In this document: in pieces, positions 50,286 through 58,875 of the stretch
Position numbering within the stretch: the first letter of the stretch is position 1
How the letters are laid out: each line of letters opens with the position of its first letter
DNA from: Streptomyces antibioticus
GTDB taxonomy: Bacteria; Actinomycetota; Actinomycetes; Streptomycetales; Streptomycetaceae
NCBI RefSeq assembly: GCF_001514065.1
Contig: NZ_KQ948435.1
Span: 248,001 to 312,000 of the forward strand
Length of the DNA: 64,000 nt
Reading direction: 5' to 3'
Made by a program: the position numbers and the translations under genes
The notes under the pieces: generated by a model
The model's input: the letters and a program-made list of their open reading frames with translations, nothing else
The model's database searches: none
What the model was told of the DNA's origin: nothing

Positions 50286-50439
50286 CGTGGTCCCTTCGTT
50301 CGTCGCCCCCGCGGAGCACGTCACTCCTGGGACGCCGCTCACCCCTCGGACGTTCAGGCTCCGTCACCCGGGGGCGAGGTCGCCCGCGCCCGCGTGATGA
50401 GGTTGACTCGTGCACCGGCCACCATCGAAGGAGCTGCAC

Positions 50440-51645
50440 GTGACGTACGACATCGCCGCCCTCCGCTCCCTGTTCCCCGCCCTCGCGGCCGGCACGGCCC
50501 ACTTCGACGGCCCCGGCGGCACCCAGACACCCCGGCCCGTGATCGACGCCGTCGCCGACGCCCTGGCGCACCCCCTGTCGAACCGCGGTCACGGCGTACC
50601 GGGGGAGCGCAACGCCGAGACGATCGTCACCGAGACCCGCGCCGCCCTGGCCGACCTGCTGGGCGCGGAGGCGTCCGGGATCGTCTTCGGCCGCAGCGCC
50701 ACCCAGCTCACCTACGATTTCTCCCGCACCCTCGCCAAGACCTGGTCGCCCGGTGACGAGGTGGTCGTCACCCGGCTCGACCACGACGCGAACATCCGCC
50801 CTTGGGTACAGGCCGCCGAACGCGTCGGAGCCGTCGTGCGCTGGGCCGACTTCGACCCGGCCACGGGCGAGCTGACCGTCGACGACATCCGTGCCGTGCT
50901 CTCCGAGCGGACCCGGCTCGTCGCCGTCACCGCCGCCTCCAACCTCATCGGCACCCGCCCCGACATCCCCGCGATCTCCCGACTGGCCCACGAGGCAGGG
51001 GCGTTGGCCTACGTCGACGGCGTCCACCACACCGCGCACGCCCTGCTCGACCTGTCACGGCTGGGCGCCGACTTCTACGTCTGCTCCCCGTACAAGTTCC
51101 TCGGCCCGCACCACGGAGTCCTCGCCGCCCGCCCGGAGTTGCTGGAGACCCTGCACCCCGACAAGCTCCTGCCGTCCACCGACGTCGTCCCGGAACGCTT
51201 CGAACTGGGCACGCTGCCCTACGAGTTCCTGGCCGGCACCCGGGCGGCCGTCGACTTCCTCGCGGGCATGGACGCCACGGCATCGGGAACGCGACGACAG
51301 CGTCTGGAGGCGTCGTTCGCGGAGCTCGAAGCCCACGAGCAGGTCCTGCGCACGCAGTTGGACAAGGGGCTGGCAGCGCTCGACGGGATCACGATCCATT
51401 CCCGGGCCGCCGACCGCACGCCCACCCTGCTGCTGACCTTCGAGGAACACGGCACGGTGGACGCCTACCGCTTCCTCGCCGACCGAGGCGTCCACGCGCC
51501 GTCCGGCTCCTTCTACGCGATCGAGGCCTCCCGGCGGCTCGGCCTCGGCGACACCGGGGGCCTGCGCATCGGCCTCGCGCCCTACAACGACGCGGACGAC
51601 GTCGACCGGCTCCTGACGGGCCTGGCCGACTTCCTGGCGCGCTGA
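50440..51645 (+). CDS. Cysteine-desulfurase-like PLP enzyme (class V aminotransferase)
   Basis: GTG 50440 (VTYDIAALRSLFPALAAGTAHFDGPGGTQTP) has AAGGAG six bases upstream, better than GTG 50410. The 401-residue PLP enzyme shows AETIVTETRAALADLLGAEASGIVFGRSATQLTYDFSR, TRLDHDANIRPW, AYVDGVHHTAH and the PLP lysine in CSPYKFLGPHHG. It belongs to the NifS-like group annotated as cysteine desulfurase-like protein. I do not see the mobile Cys-loop of true desulfurases, so the reaction is uncertain. It starts the unit that continues into barstar (4 bases apart) and the P450. Confidence 0.88.
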   Translation: MTYDIAALRSLFPALAAGTAHFDGPGGTQTPRPVIDAVADALAHPLSNRGHGVPGERNAETIVTETRAALADLLGAEASGIVFGRSATQLTYDFSRTLAKTWSPGDEVVVTRLDHDANIRPWVQAAERVGAVVRWADFDPATGELTVDDIRAVLSERTRLVAVTAASNLIGTRPDIPAISRLAHEAGALAYVDGVHHTAHALLDLSRLGADFYVCSPYKFLGPHHGVLAARPELLETLHPDKLLPSTDVVPERFELGTLPYEFLAGTRAAVDFLAGMDATASGTRRQRLEASFAELEAHEQVLRTQLDKGLAALDGITIHSRAADRTPTLLLTFEEHGTVDAYRFLADRGVHAPSGSFYAIEASRRLGLGDTGGLRIGLAPYNDADDVDRLLTGLADFLAR

Positions 51646-51649
51646 GGTC

Positions 51650-52273
51650 ATGAACGCCTGGCTCATCGAACGCCGCCCGCCGTGGGTCGTGATCGCCGGC
51701 CGTGACGACCCGTGGTCGGCGGCCGGGACCGCCGAGCTGCGGGCCCGGGGCGGAGAGGTGGTCCGCCTCGACGGACGGCAACTCCCCGACCCCGCGGCCG
51801 TGTTCACCGCCTTCGCCGACGCGCTGTCCTTCCCCGGCTGGTTCGGCCGCAACTGGGACGCGCTCGTGGACTGTCTGCGCGACCGGCACTCCTGCGGGGG
51901 CGGCCCGCGGGACACGGCCGTCCTGATCGACCACGCCGACGCGCTGCTGAACGCCGACTTCCTCGGGCTGTTCGTCTCGGTCCTGTGCCAGGCCGCCTGG
52001 CAGGCCAACCTGCGGCTGGACGCCGACGGACTGCCGCAGGACCTGCCGACCCACGCCCTGCACTTCCTTCTCCTCCTCGACGACACCCCGCCCGCCGCCT
52101 TCGCCCCGGCCGTGGCGAGCGGCATGGACGTGCGCGTGGCCCTCGACGGGGGACGTCTGACGGCGACCCTGAGCGGCGAGGACTGGCTCGTACCGCCGGA
52201 CCCTCCTCGCCCTGGGGCGTCGCCTGTGACCGCCCGTGATCTCTCCGGCCCTCGCCCTGGGCGTCGCCCGTGA
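51650..52273 (+). CDS. Barstar-family protein with repeat-derived C-terminus
   Basis: A 207-residue protein from ATG 51650. Residues about 35-130 carry the barstar fold: VVRLDGRQLPDPAAVFTAFADALSFPGWFGRNWDALVDCLRD and DTAVLIDHADALLN. Barstar proteins inhibit barnase-type RNases; no barnase gene is visible nearby, so it is an orphan or acts on an RNase elsewhere. The last 20 or so residues (PRPGASPVTARDLSGPRPGRRP) are coded by the first units of the 44-base repeat array that continues to the P450. Its stop (TGA 52271-52273) lies inside a GTGA of the array. Confidence 0.85.
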   Translation: MNAWLIERRPPWVVIAGRDDPWSAAGTAELRARGGEVVRLDGRQLPDPAAVFTAFADALSFPGWFGRNWDALVDCLRDRHSCGGGPRDTAVLIDHADALLNADFLGLFVSVLCQAAWQANLRLDADGLPQDLPTHALHFLLLLDDTPPAAFAPAVASGMDVRVALDGGRLTATLSGEDWLVPPDPPRPGASPVTARDLSGPRPGRRP

Positions 52274-52571
52274 CCGCCCCTGCCCCCGGTACCCCGCCCG
52301 GAGTCGCTTGTGACGGCCCCTGACCTCGCCGAAGCTCGCCCGGAGCGTCGTGTATGACTGCGCCCGGCCTCCCCGAAACCCCGCCCGGAGCCTGGCCTAT
52401 GACGGCCACCGGCCTCCCCGAACCCCGCATGGAGCCTGGCCTATGACGGCCACCGGCCTCCCCGAATCCCGCCTGGAGCCTGGCCTATGACGGCCACCGG
52501 CCTCCCCCAACCCCGCCCGGAGCCTCGCTCATGACCACCCCCGGTCTCCCCCAACCCCACCCGGAACTGTG
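52226..52571 (+). repeat. Array of eight ~44-bp units forming a stop/start mini-ORF relay
   Basis: Units begin with (A/G)TGA at 52226, 52270, 52310, 52354, 52399, 52443, 52487 and 52531; the P450 ATG is at 52572. Lengths are 44, 40, 44, 45, 44, 44, 44 and 41. Units from 52399 to 52530 are nearly identical (ATGACGGCCACCGGCCTCCC, ending GGAGCCTGGCCT); those toward barstar are diverged. Most units carry GGAG about eight bases before the next start. Because 44 is not a multiple of three, each start opens a new frame that closes in the next unit's (A/G)TGA: ORFs 52310-52357 (15 aa), 52354-52446 (30 aa), 52443-52490, 52487-52534 (15 aa each), and 52531-52572, whose TGA shares its last base with the P450 ATG. 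The peptides share MTATGLPEPR-like sequence. Confidence 0.85.
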
Positions 52572-53747
52572 ATGAGCCTTCTCGAATCGTTCCCGTTGGG
52601 TGCCGCGACCACCCTCGCCGAGCTCGCCGACAATCCCCACCCCCGGCTCGCCCTGCTCCGCGCCCACGAGCCCGTGTCCTGGCTGCCCGAGCTCGACGGC
52701 TGGCTGGTGACCCGCCGGGATCTGGCCCTGACGGTGATGAGGGACGCCAGGACCTTCACCGTCGACGACCCCCGCTTCTCCACCGCCCAGGTCGTCGGCC
52801 CGAGCATGCTGTCCCTCGACGGTCCCGAGCACGCCCGGCACCGCGACCCCTTCGCCGCCCCCTTCCGGCCGCGGCAGACCCACGACCGGTTCGCCGCGTT
52901 CGTCGAACAGGAGACCGACCGGCTCGTCACCGCCCTCGAACCCGCCGGCGCCGCCGAACTGCGCCGCTCCTTCGCCGGCCCGCTCGCGGTCGCCGTCGTC
53001 ACCGAGGCGCTCGGCCTGTCCGGCGTCAGCACCGACACCGTCCTGACCTGGTACGAGGCCATCGTGGCGTCGGTCTCCGACATCACCGCCGGGCACGCCC
53101 CCAGCCCGGCCGGCACCGCCGCCTACGCACAGCTGAGGGCCGCCGTGGACACCACCCGCGGCACGTCCTCCCTGCTCGGCGCCGCCGCCGACCGGCTGTC
53201 CCTGCCGGAGGTCGCCTCCAACGCCGCGGTCCTGATGTTCGGCGGCATCGAGACCACCGAGGCGATGATCACCAACGCCGTCCTCCACCTCCTGCGCCAC
53301 CCCGAGCAACTCGCCCTCGTCCAGGCCGAGTCCGACCTCCTTGACGGGGCGATCGAGGAGTCCCTGCGTCTCGAACCCGGCGCCGCCGTCGTCGACCGCT
53401 ACGCCACCCGCGACACCGACCTGGGCCTGGCGACGATCCGGCGCGGCGACCTGGTCACCGTCTCCCTCGCCGGCGCCAACCGCGACCCGGCCGTCTTCCC
53501 CGACCCCGACCGCTTCGACGTCCGCCGCGAGAACGCCCGCCTCCAACTGGCCTTCGCCCACGGCCCCCATCACTGCATCGCCGCCCACCTGGCCCGCCTG
53601 GAGACCCGCATCGCCCTGCGGACTCTTCTGGCCCGGCTTCCGGGCCTGCGGCTCGACGCGGAGCACCCGGCGGCACCGTACGGTCTCGTCTTCCGGAAGC
53701 CGGCCGCGCTCCACGTACGGTGGGGTCACAACGGGCAAACAGGTTAA
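52572..53747 (+). CDS. Cytochrome P450
   Basis: A 391-residue bacterial P450 from ATG 52572 (a GTG directly precedes it). Features: the I-helix oxygen motif FGGIETTEAM near residue 224, ExxR as ESLR near 263, and heme loop FAHGPHHCIAAHLAR with Cys at about 335. The heme motif is slightly unusual, with His-His before Cys in place of the more common G-x-H/R-x-C. It is a soluble class I-type enzyme needing a ferredoxin encoded elsewhere. The substrate is unknown. The start codon overlaps the stop of the last mini-ORF of the upstream array, so its translation may depend on the relay. Confidence 0.92.
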   Translation: MSLLESFPLGAATTLAELADNPHPRLALLRAHEPVSWLPELDGWLVTRRDLALTVMRDARTFTVDDPRFSTAQVVGPSMLSLDGPEHARHRDPFAAPFRPRQTHDRFAAFVEQETDRLVTALEPAGAAELRRSFAGPLAVAVVTEALGLSGVSTDTVLTWYEAIVASVSDITAGHAPSPAGTAAYAQLRAAVDTTRGTSSLLGAAADRLSLPEVASNAAVLMFGGIETTEAMITNAVLHLLRHPEQLALVQAESDLLDGAIEESLRLEPGAAVVDRYATRDTDLGLATIRRGDLVTVSLAGANRDPAVFPDPDRFDVRRENARLQLAFAHGPHHCIAAHLARLETRIALRTLLARLPGLRLDAEHPAAPYGLVFRKPAALHVRWGHNGQTG

Positions 53748-53839
53748 ATCTCCGTTTCCGAGTGACCTGCCTCTCATGGCACCCGGAGGCCATAGCCGCG
53801 ACCATGGTGTCCGTCACCGGCAGGCCGAAGGGATCGGGA

Positions 53840-56800
53840 ATGCTCCGCAAGGTACTGGTAGCCAACCGAGGCGAGATCGCGATTCGCGCCTTCCGCGCCG
53901 GCTATGAACTGGGCGCGAGGACCGTCGCCGTCTTCCCCCACGAGGACCGCAACTCACTGCACCGGCTCAAGGCCGACGAGGCGTACGAGATCGGCGAGCC
54001 GGGCCACCCGGTGCGGGCCTACCTCTCCGTGGAGGAGATCGTCCGCGCAGCTCAGCGGGCCGGTGCCGACGCCGTCTACCCGGGCTACGGGTTCCTCTCC
54101 GAGAACCCCGAGCTGGCCCGCGCCTGCGAGGAAGCCGGGATCACCTTCGTCGGCCCCAGCGCGGAGATCCTGGAACTCACCGGCAACAAGGCGAGGGCGG
54201 TGGCCGCGGCCCGAGCGGCCGGCGTGCCCGTCCTCGGTTCCTCCCAGCCCTCCAGCGACGTGGACGAGCTGGTGCGGGCCGCAGAGGACATCGGCTTTCC
54301 GGTGTTCGTGAAGGCCGTCGCCGGTGGCGGCGGGCGCGGTATGCGGCGCGTCGAGGACCCGGCCCAGCTGCGGGAGTCCATCGAGGCGGCGGCCCGCGAA
54401 GCGGCCTCCGCGTTCGGTGACCCGACCGTCTTCCTGGAGAAGGCCGTCGTCGACCCCCGCCACATCGAGGTGCAGATCCTCGCCGACGGCCAGGGCAACG
54501 TCATCCACCTCTTCGAGCGCGACTGTTCCGTCCAGCGCCGCCACCAGAAGGTCATCGAGCTGGCCCCGGCGCCGAACCTCGACCCGGAGCTGCGCGACCG
54601 CATCTGCGCCGACGCGGTGCGCTTCGCCCGCGAGATCGGCTATCGCAACGCCGGCACCGTGGAGTTCCTCCTCGACCCGCAGGGCAACCACGTCTTCATC
54701 GAGATGAACCCGCGCATCCAGGTCGAGCACACGGTCACCGAGGAGGTCACCGACGTCGACCTCGTCCAGTCCCAACTCCGCATCGCCGCTGGTGAGACCC
54801 TCGCCGACCTGGGGCTGTCCCAGGAGACGGTCACCCTGCACGGCGCCGCCCTCCAGTGCCGGATCACCACCGAGGACCCCGCCAACGGGTTCCGCCCGGA
54901 CACCGGCCGCATCAGCGCCTACCGCTCGCCCGGCGGCTCCGGCATCCGCCTCGACGGCGGAACCACCCACGCCGGTACGGAGATCAGCGCCCACTTCGAC
55001 TCCATGCTGGTGAAACTCACCTGCCGGGGCCGGGACTTCTCCACCGCCGTCAAGCGTGCCCGGCGTGCCGTCGCCGAGTTCCGCATCCGCGGCGTGGCCA
55101 CCAACATCCCGTTCCTCCAGGCCGTGTTGGACGACCCGGACTTCCAGGCGGGCCGCGTCACCACCTCGTTCATCGAGCAGCGTCCCCACCTGCTGACCTC
55201 CCGCACCTCCGCAGACCGCGGCACCAAGCTCCTCACCTACCTCGCCGACGTCACGGTCAACAAGCCGCACGGCGAGCGCCCCCAGCTCATCGACCCCAGC
55301 AGCAAGCTGCCGCGGCCCACGAACGAGGTGCCGCCCGCCGGTTCGAAGCAGAAGCTCACCGAGCTCGGCCCGGAGGGCTTCGCCCGCTGGCTGCGCGAGT
55401 CCCCGACCATCGGCGTCACCGACACCACCTTCCGCGACGCCCACCAGTCGTTGCTCGCGACCCGCGTGCGCACCAAGGACCTCCTCGCCGTCGCCCCGGT
55501 CGTCGCCCGCACCCTGCCCGAACTCCTGTCCCTGGAGTGCTGGGGCGGCGCCACCTACGACGTCGCGCTCCGCTTCCTCGCCGAGGACCCGTGGGAGCGG
55601 CTCGCCGCCCTGCGCGAGGCCGTCCCCAACATCTGCCTCCAGATGCTGCTGCGCGGCCGCAACACCGTCGGCTACACCCCGTACCCGACCGAGGTGACCG
55701 ACGCCTTCGTCGAGGAGGCCGCCGCCACCGGCATCGACATCTTCCGCATCTTCGACGCGCTCAACGACGTCGGCCAGATGCGCCCCGCCATCGAGGCCGT
55801 ACGCGAGACCGGCACCGCGATCGCCGAGGTCGCCCTCTGCTACACGAGCGACCTGTCCAACCCGAACGAGCGGCTCTACACCCTCGACTACTACCTGCGG
55901 CTCGCCGAGCAGATCGTCGAGGCCGGCGCGCATGTCCTGGCCGTCAAGGACATGGCCGGTCTGCTGCGGGCGCCGGCCGCCGCCACCCTCGTGTCCGCGC
56001 TGCGCCGGGAGTTCGACCTGCCGGTGCACATCCACACCCACGACACCGCGGGCGGTCAGCTCGCCACCTACCTGGCCGCGATCCAGGCCGGCGCGGACGC
56101 CGTGGACGGAGCCGTGGCCTCCATGGCCGGTACGACGTCCCAGCCGTCGCTGTCGGCGATCGTCGCCGCCACCGACCACTCCGCCCGGCCCACCGGCCTC
56201 GACCTGCTCGCGGTCGGCGACCTGGAGCCGTACTGGGAGAGCGTCCGCCGGATCTACGCCCCCTTCGAGGCAGGCCTTGCCTCGCCGACCGGCCGGGTCT
56301 ACGACCACGAGATCCCCGGCGGACAGCTCTCCAACCTGCGCACCCAGGCCGTCGCGCTCGGGCTCGGCGACCGCTTCGAGGACATCGAGGCGATGTACGC
56401 CGCCGCCGACAAGATCCTCGGCCATCTCGTGAAGGTCACCCCGTCGTCCAAGGTGGTCGGCGACCTCGCCCTGCACCTGGTGGGCGCGGGGGTGTCGCCG
56501 GAGGAGTTCGAGGCGACCCCGGAGCGGTTCGACATCCCCGACTCGGTCATCGGCTTCCTCCGCGGCGAGCTGGGCACCCCGCCCGGCGGCTGGCCGGAGC
56601 CGTTCCGCAGCCGGGCCCTGGAGGGCCGCGCCGACCCCAAGCCGGCACCGGAGCTGACCGCCGAGGACCGCGACGGCCTGGAGAAGGACCGCCGTGCCAC
56701 TCTCAACCGGCTCCTCTTCCCCGGCCCCACGCGGGAGTTCGAGACGCACCGCCAGACCTACGGCGACACCAGCGTCCTCGACAGCAAGGACTTCTTCTAC

Positions 56801-57214
56801 GGGCTGCGCCCCGGCCAGGAGTACGCCGTCGACCTGGAGCCGGGCGTCCGGCTGCTGATGGGTCTGGAGGCCGTGGGCGAGGCCGACGAGCGCGGCATGC
56901 GGACCGTGATGTCCACGCTCAACGGCCAGTTGCGGCCCATCCAGGTCCGCGACACCGCCGCCTCCTCCGACATCCCCGTCACCGAGAAGGCCGACCGCTC
57001 CAACCCCGGCCATGTCGCTGCCCCGTTCGCCGGTGTGGTGACCCTCGCGGTCGCCGAGGGCGACGAGGTCGCGGCCGGCGGCACGGTCGCCACCATCGAG
57101 GCGATGAAGATGGAGGCCGCGATCACCGCGCCCAAGGCGGGCAAGGTCTCCCGGCTGGCCATCAACAAGATCCAGCAGGTGGAGGGCGGCGATCTGCTGT
57201 TCGTGATCGGCTGA
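53840..57214 (+). CDS. pyc: Pyruvate carboxylase
   Basis: A 1124-residue single-chain pyruvate carboxylase starting MLRKVLVANRGEIAIRAFRAGYELGARTVAVFPHEDRNSLHRLKADEAYEIGE, the conserved actinobacterial start; GAAGGGATCGGGA lies upstream. Domains: biotin carboxylase (1-450, with the ATP-binding loop KAVAGGGGRGMRRV and IEMNPRIQVEHTVTEEVTDVDLV), carboxyltransferase (about 530-800, TDTTFRDAHQSLLATRVRTKDL, metal ligands in HIHTHDTAGG), and a C-terminal biotinyl domain with the biotin lysine in EAMKMEA at about 1090. It makes oxaloacetate from pyruvate, bicarbonate and ATP. It is 92 bases after the P450 gene and may have its own promoter. Confidence 0.97.
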   Translation: MLRKVLVANRGEIAIRAFRAGYELGARTVAVFPHEDRNSLHRLKADEAYEIGEPGHPVRAYLSVEEIVRAAQRAGADAVYPGYGFLSENPELARACEEAGITFVGPSAEILELTGNKARAVAAARAAGVPVLGSSQPSSDVDELVRAAEDIGFPVFVKAVAGGGGRGMRRVEDPAQLRESIEAAAREAASAFGDPTVFLEKAVVDPRHIEVQILADGQGNVIHLFERDCSVQRRHQKVIELAPAPNLDPELRDRICADAVRFAREIGYRNAGTVEFLLDPQGNHVFIEMNPRIQVEHTVTEEVTDVDLVQSQLRIAAGETLADLGLSQETVTLHGAALQCRITTEDPANGFRPDTGRISAYRSPGGSGIRLDGGTTHAGTEISAHFDSMLVKLTCRGRDFSTAVKRARRAVAEFRIRGVATNIPFLQAVLDDPDFQAGRVTTSFIEQRPHLLTSRTSADRGTKLLTYLADVTVNKPHGERPQLIDPSSKLPRPTNEVPPAGSKQKLTELGPEGFARWLRESPTIGVTDTTFRDAHQSLLATRVRTKDLLAVAPVVARTLPELLSLECWGGATYDVALRFLAEDPWERLAALREAVPNICLQMLLRGRNTVGYTPYPTEVTDAFVEEAAATGIDIFRIFDALNDVGQMRPAIEAVRETGTAIAEVALCYTSDLSNPNERLYTLDYYLRLAEQIVEAGAHVLAVKDMAGLLRAPAAATLVSALRREFDLPVHIHTHDTAGGQLATYLAAIQAGADAVDGAVASMAGTTSQPSLSAIVAATDHSARPTGLDLLAVGDLEPYWESVRRIYAPFEAGLASPTGRVYDHEIPGGQLSNLRTQAVALGLGDRFEDIEAMYAAADKILGHLVKVTPSSKVVGDLALHLVGAGVSPEEFEATPERFDIPDSVIGFLRGELGTPPGGWPEPFRSRALEGRADPKPAPELTAEDRDGLEKDRRATLNRLLFPGPTREFETHRQTYGDTSVLDSKDFFYGLRPGQEYAVDLEPGVRLLMGLEAVGEADERGMRTVMSTLNGQLRPIQVRDTAASSDIPVTEKADRSNPGHVAAPFAGVVTLAVAEGDEVAAGGTVATIEAMKMEAAITAPKAGKVSRLAINKIQQVEGGDLLFVIG

Positions 57215-57275
57215 GCCGCCCGGTCGGATTTCCCGATCGAGTGGTGACGGGCGTCACACCGGCGTACGGTCGTCT

Positions 57276-57295
57276 AGTGGACGGCACCGTTCACT
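57276..57295. promoter_or_regulatory. TetR-type palindrome upstream of the DHA2 exporter
   Basis: AGTGGACGG and CCGTTCACT flank the centre CA; eight of nine arm positions are complementary. The site lies 41 bases before the exporter ATG. Such GTGGACGG-type dyads are bound by TetR repressors of drug exporters in actinobacteria. No TetR gene adjoins it here, so the regulator would be encoded elsewhere. Confidence 0.5.
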
Positions 57296-57336
57296 GACCC
57301 GTGGTGACGGTGCCACTCCCGAGAGTCGATGCGCCC

Positions 57337-58875
57337 ATGACCAGCTCCAGTTCCGCGGCGAAGACGGCCACCCCCGGCACCGGGGGTGGCGGAAACGCCA
57401 TGGCGCTGCTGGTCATCGCCTCGTGTCAGCTGATGGTGGTCCTCGACATCACCATCGTGAACATCGCCCTCCCGGACATCCAGCGCTCTCTCGACTTCTC
57501 CACCACCAGCCTGTCGTGGGTGGTCAACGCCTACACGCTCACCTTCGGCGGGCTGCTGCTGCTCGGCGGGCGGACCGGTGACATCCTCGGGCGGCGGCGG
57601 ATGTTCATCGTGGGCGTGCTGCTCTTCGTGCTCGCGTCGCTGCTCGGCGGGCTCTCCCAGAACGAGGCCCAACTCCTCGCCGCACGCGCCTTCCAGGGCG
57701 TCGGCGGCGCCATCGCCTCCCCGACCTCGCTCGCCCTGATCAGCACGACGTTCCGTGAAGGGCCCGAACGCAACCGGGCGTTCGGGGTGTTTGCCGCGGT
57801 GTCGGCGGGCGGTGGCGCGATCGGACTGCTGGCCGGAGGCATCCTCGTCGAGTACCTCAACTGGCGCTGGGTGCTGTTCGTCAACGTCCCCATCGGACTG
57901 CTCATCGCGGCCGCCGCACCCCGCTATATCAAGGAGTCCGAGCGCCATCCCGGCCACTTCGACATCGCCGGCGCCCTGACCTCCACCGTCGGCATGGTGC
58001 TGTTGGTGTACGGGTTCATCAGAGCCGCCCAGGAGGGCTGGCGGGACCCCTACACGCTGGGCTCGTTCGGCGCGGCCGTCGTCGTCCTCACCGCGTTCGT
58101 CCTCATCGAGCGGCGCTCCCGGCAGCCGATCACGCCGCTGCACATGTTCGCCGACCGCAACCGGGCGGGGACATACGGCATCATGCTCTGCCTCGCCGCG
58201 GCGATCTTCGGCATGTTCTTCTTCCTCACGCTCTTCGTGCAGAACGTGCTGGACTTCAGCCCGTTGCAGGCCGGTTTCGCGTTCCTGCCGGTCAGCGCGG
58301 TCATCGCGGTCGGCGCCGGACTGGCCTCGCGGTTCCTGCCCGTCTACGGGCCGAAGCCCTTCATGGTGGTGGGCGCGATCCTCGCCGCGGCCGGTCTCGC
58401 CTGGCTGACGCTGACCGACATCCACTCCACCTACGCGGGCAGCGTCCTCGGCCCGATGCTGGTGTTCAGCCTCGGCATGGGCATGGAGTTCGTGTCGCTG
58501 ACGCTGATGGCGCTCTCCAACGTGCCCGTGCAGGAGACCGGCGCGGCCTCCGGGCTCCTCAACGCCACCCAGCAGGTGGGCGGTTCGCTGGGGCTGTCCA
58601 TCCTGGTGACCACGTACGGCACGGCCAGCAGCAACGAGACCGAGAAGTTCTTCGAGCAGGCCACCCCGGCCGAGCGGCTCTTCTTCAAGCGCACGGGACA
58701 ACTGCCCGGCACATGGGCCGACCAGGTGCTCACCGCCGGTGTCTCGGCCGCGTTCATCGTCGCGGCGATCTTCACCGCGGTCGCCGCGCTGATCGCCGTA
58801 CTCGCCATTCAGGTACGGCCGTCCGACCTGGAGCGGCTCCAGGGCAACGGCGGCGGAATGCCCTCACCGCCGTGA
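57337..58875 (+). CDS. DHA2-type (EmrB/QacA) drug:H+ antiporter
   Basis: ATG 57337 (MTSSSSAAKTATPGTGGGGNAMALLVIASCQLMVVLDITIVNIALPDIQRSLDFSTTSLSWVVNAYTL) gives 512 residues with 14 membrane segments. The LDITIVNIALP motif (motif D1), GGRTGDILGRRRMF (motif A) and RAFQGVGGAIASPTSLALI followed by GPERNRAFGVFAAVSAGGGAIGLLAGG (motif C) are diagnostic. It exports drugs or secondary metabolites using the proton gradient. The 3' end overlaps the convergent LuxR gene by 12 bases. Confidence 0.93.
   Translation: MTSSSSAAKTATPGTGGGGNAMALLVIASCQLMVVLDITIVNIALPDIQRSLDFSTTSLSWVVNAYTLTFGGLLLLGGRTGDILGRRRMFIVGVLLFVLASLLGGLSQNEAQLLAARAFQGVGGAIASPTSLALISTTFREGPERNRAFGVFAAVSAGGGAIGLLAGGILVEYLNWRWVLFVNVPIGLLIAAAAPRYIKESERHPGHFDIAGALTSTVGMVLLVYGFIRAAQEGWRDPYTLGSFGAAVVVLTAFVLIERRSRQPITPLHMFADRNRAGTYGIMLCLAAAIFGMFFFLTLFVQNVLDFSPLQAGFAFLPVSAVIAVGAGLASRFLPVYGPKPFMVVGAILAAAGLAWLTLTDIHSTYAGSVLGPMLVFSLGMGMEFVSLTLMALSNVPVQETGAASGLLNATQQVGGSLGLSILVTTYGTASSNETEKFFEQATPAERLFFKRTGQLPGTWADQVLTAGVSAAFIVAAIFTAVAALIAVLAIQVRPSDLERLQGNGGGMPSPP

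Noticed and set aside
52226..52571. The 44-bp array as a CRISPR or an integron/attachment array
   Set aside because: There are no distinct repeat and spacer parts; units are contiguous, diverge smoothly, and have no cas or integrase genes nearby.
52569..53747. P450 adjacent to a conservon as in cvn loci with a trailing P450 gene
   Set aside because: The conservon is about 40 kb away, so this P450 is not part of it.
50440..53747. A PLP enzyme plus P450 as a small natural-product cluster
   Set aside because: No core synthase, tailoring set or resistance gene is present; three genes are not enough to claim a cluster.
53954..57013. A 1019-codon open frame opposite pyruvate carboxylase
   Set aside because: Pure antisense of pyc, codon positions mirrored, no recognisable domain.
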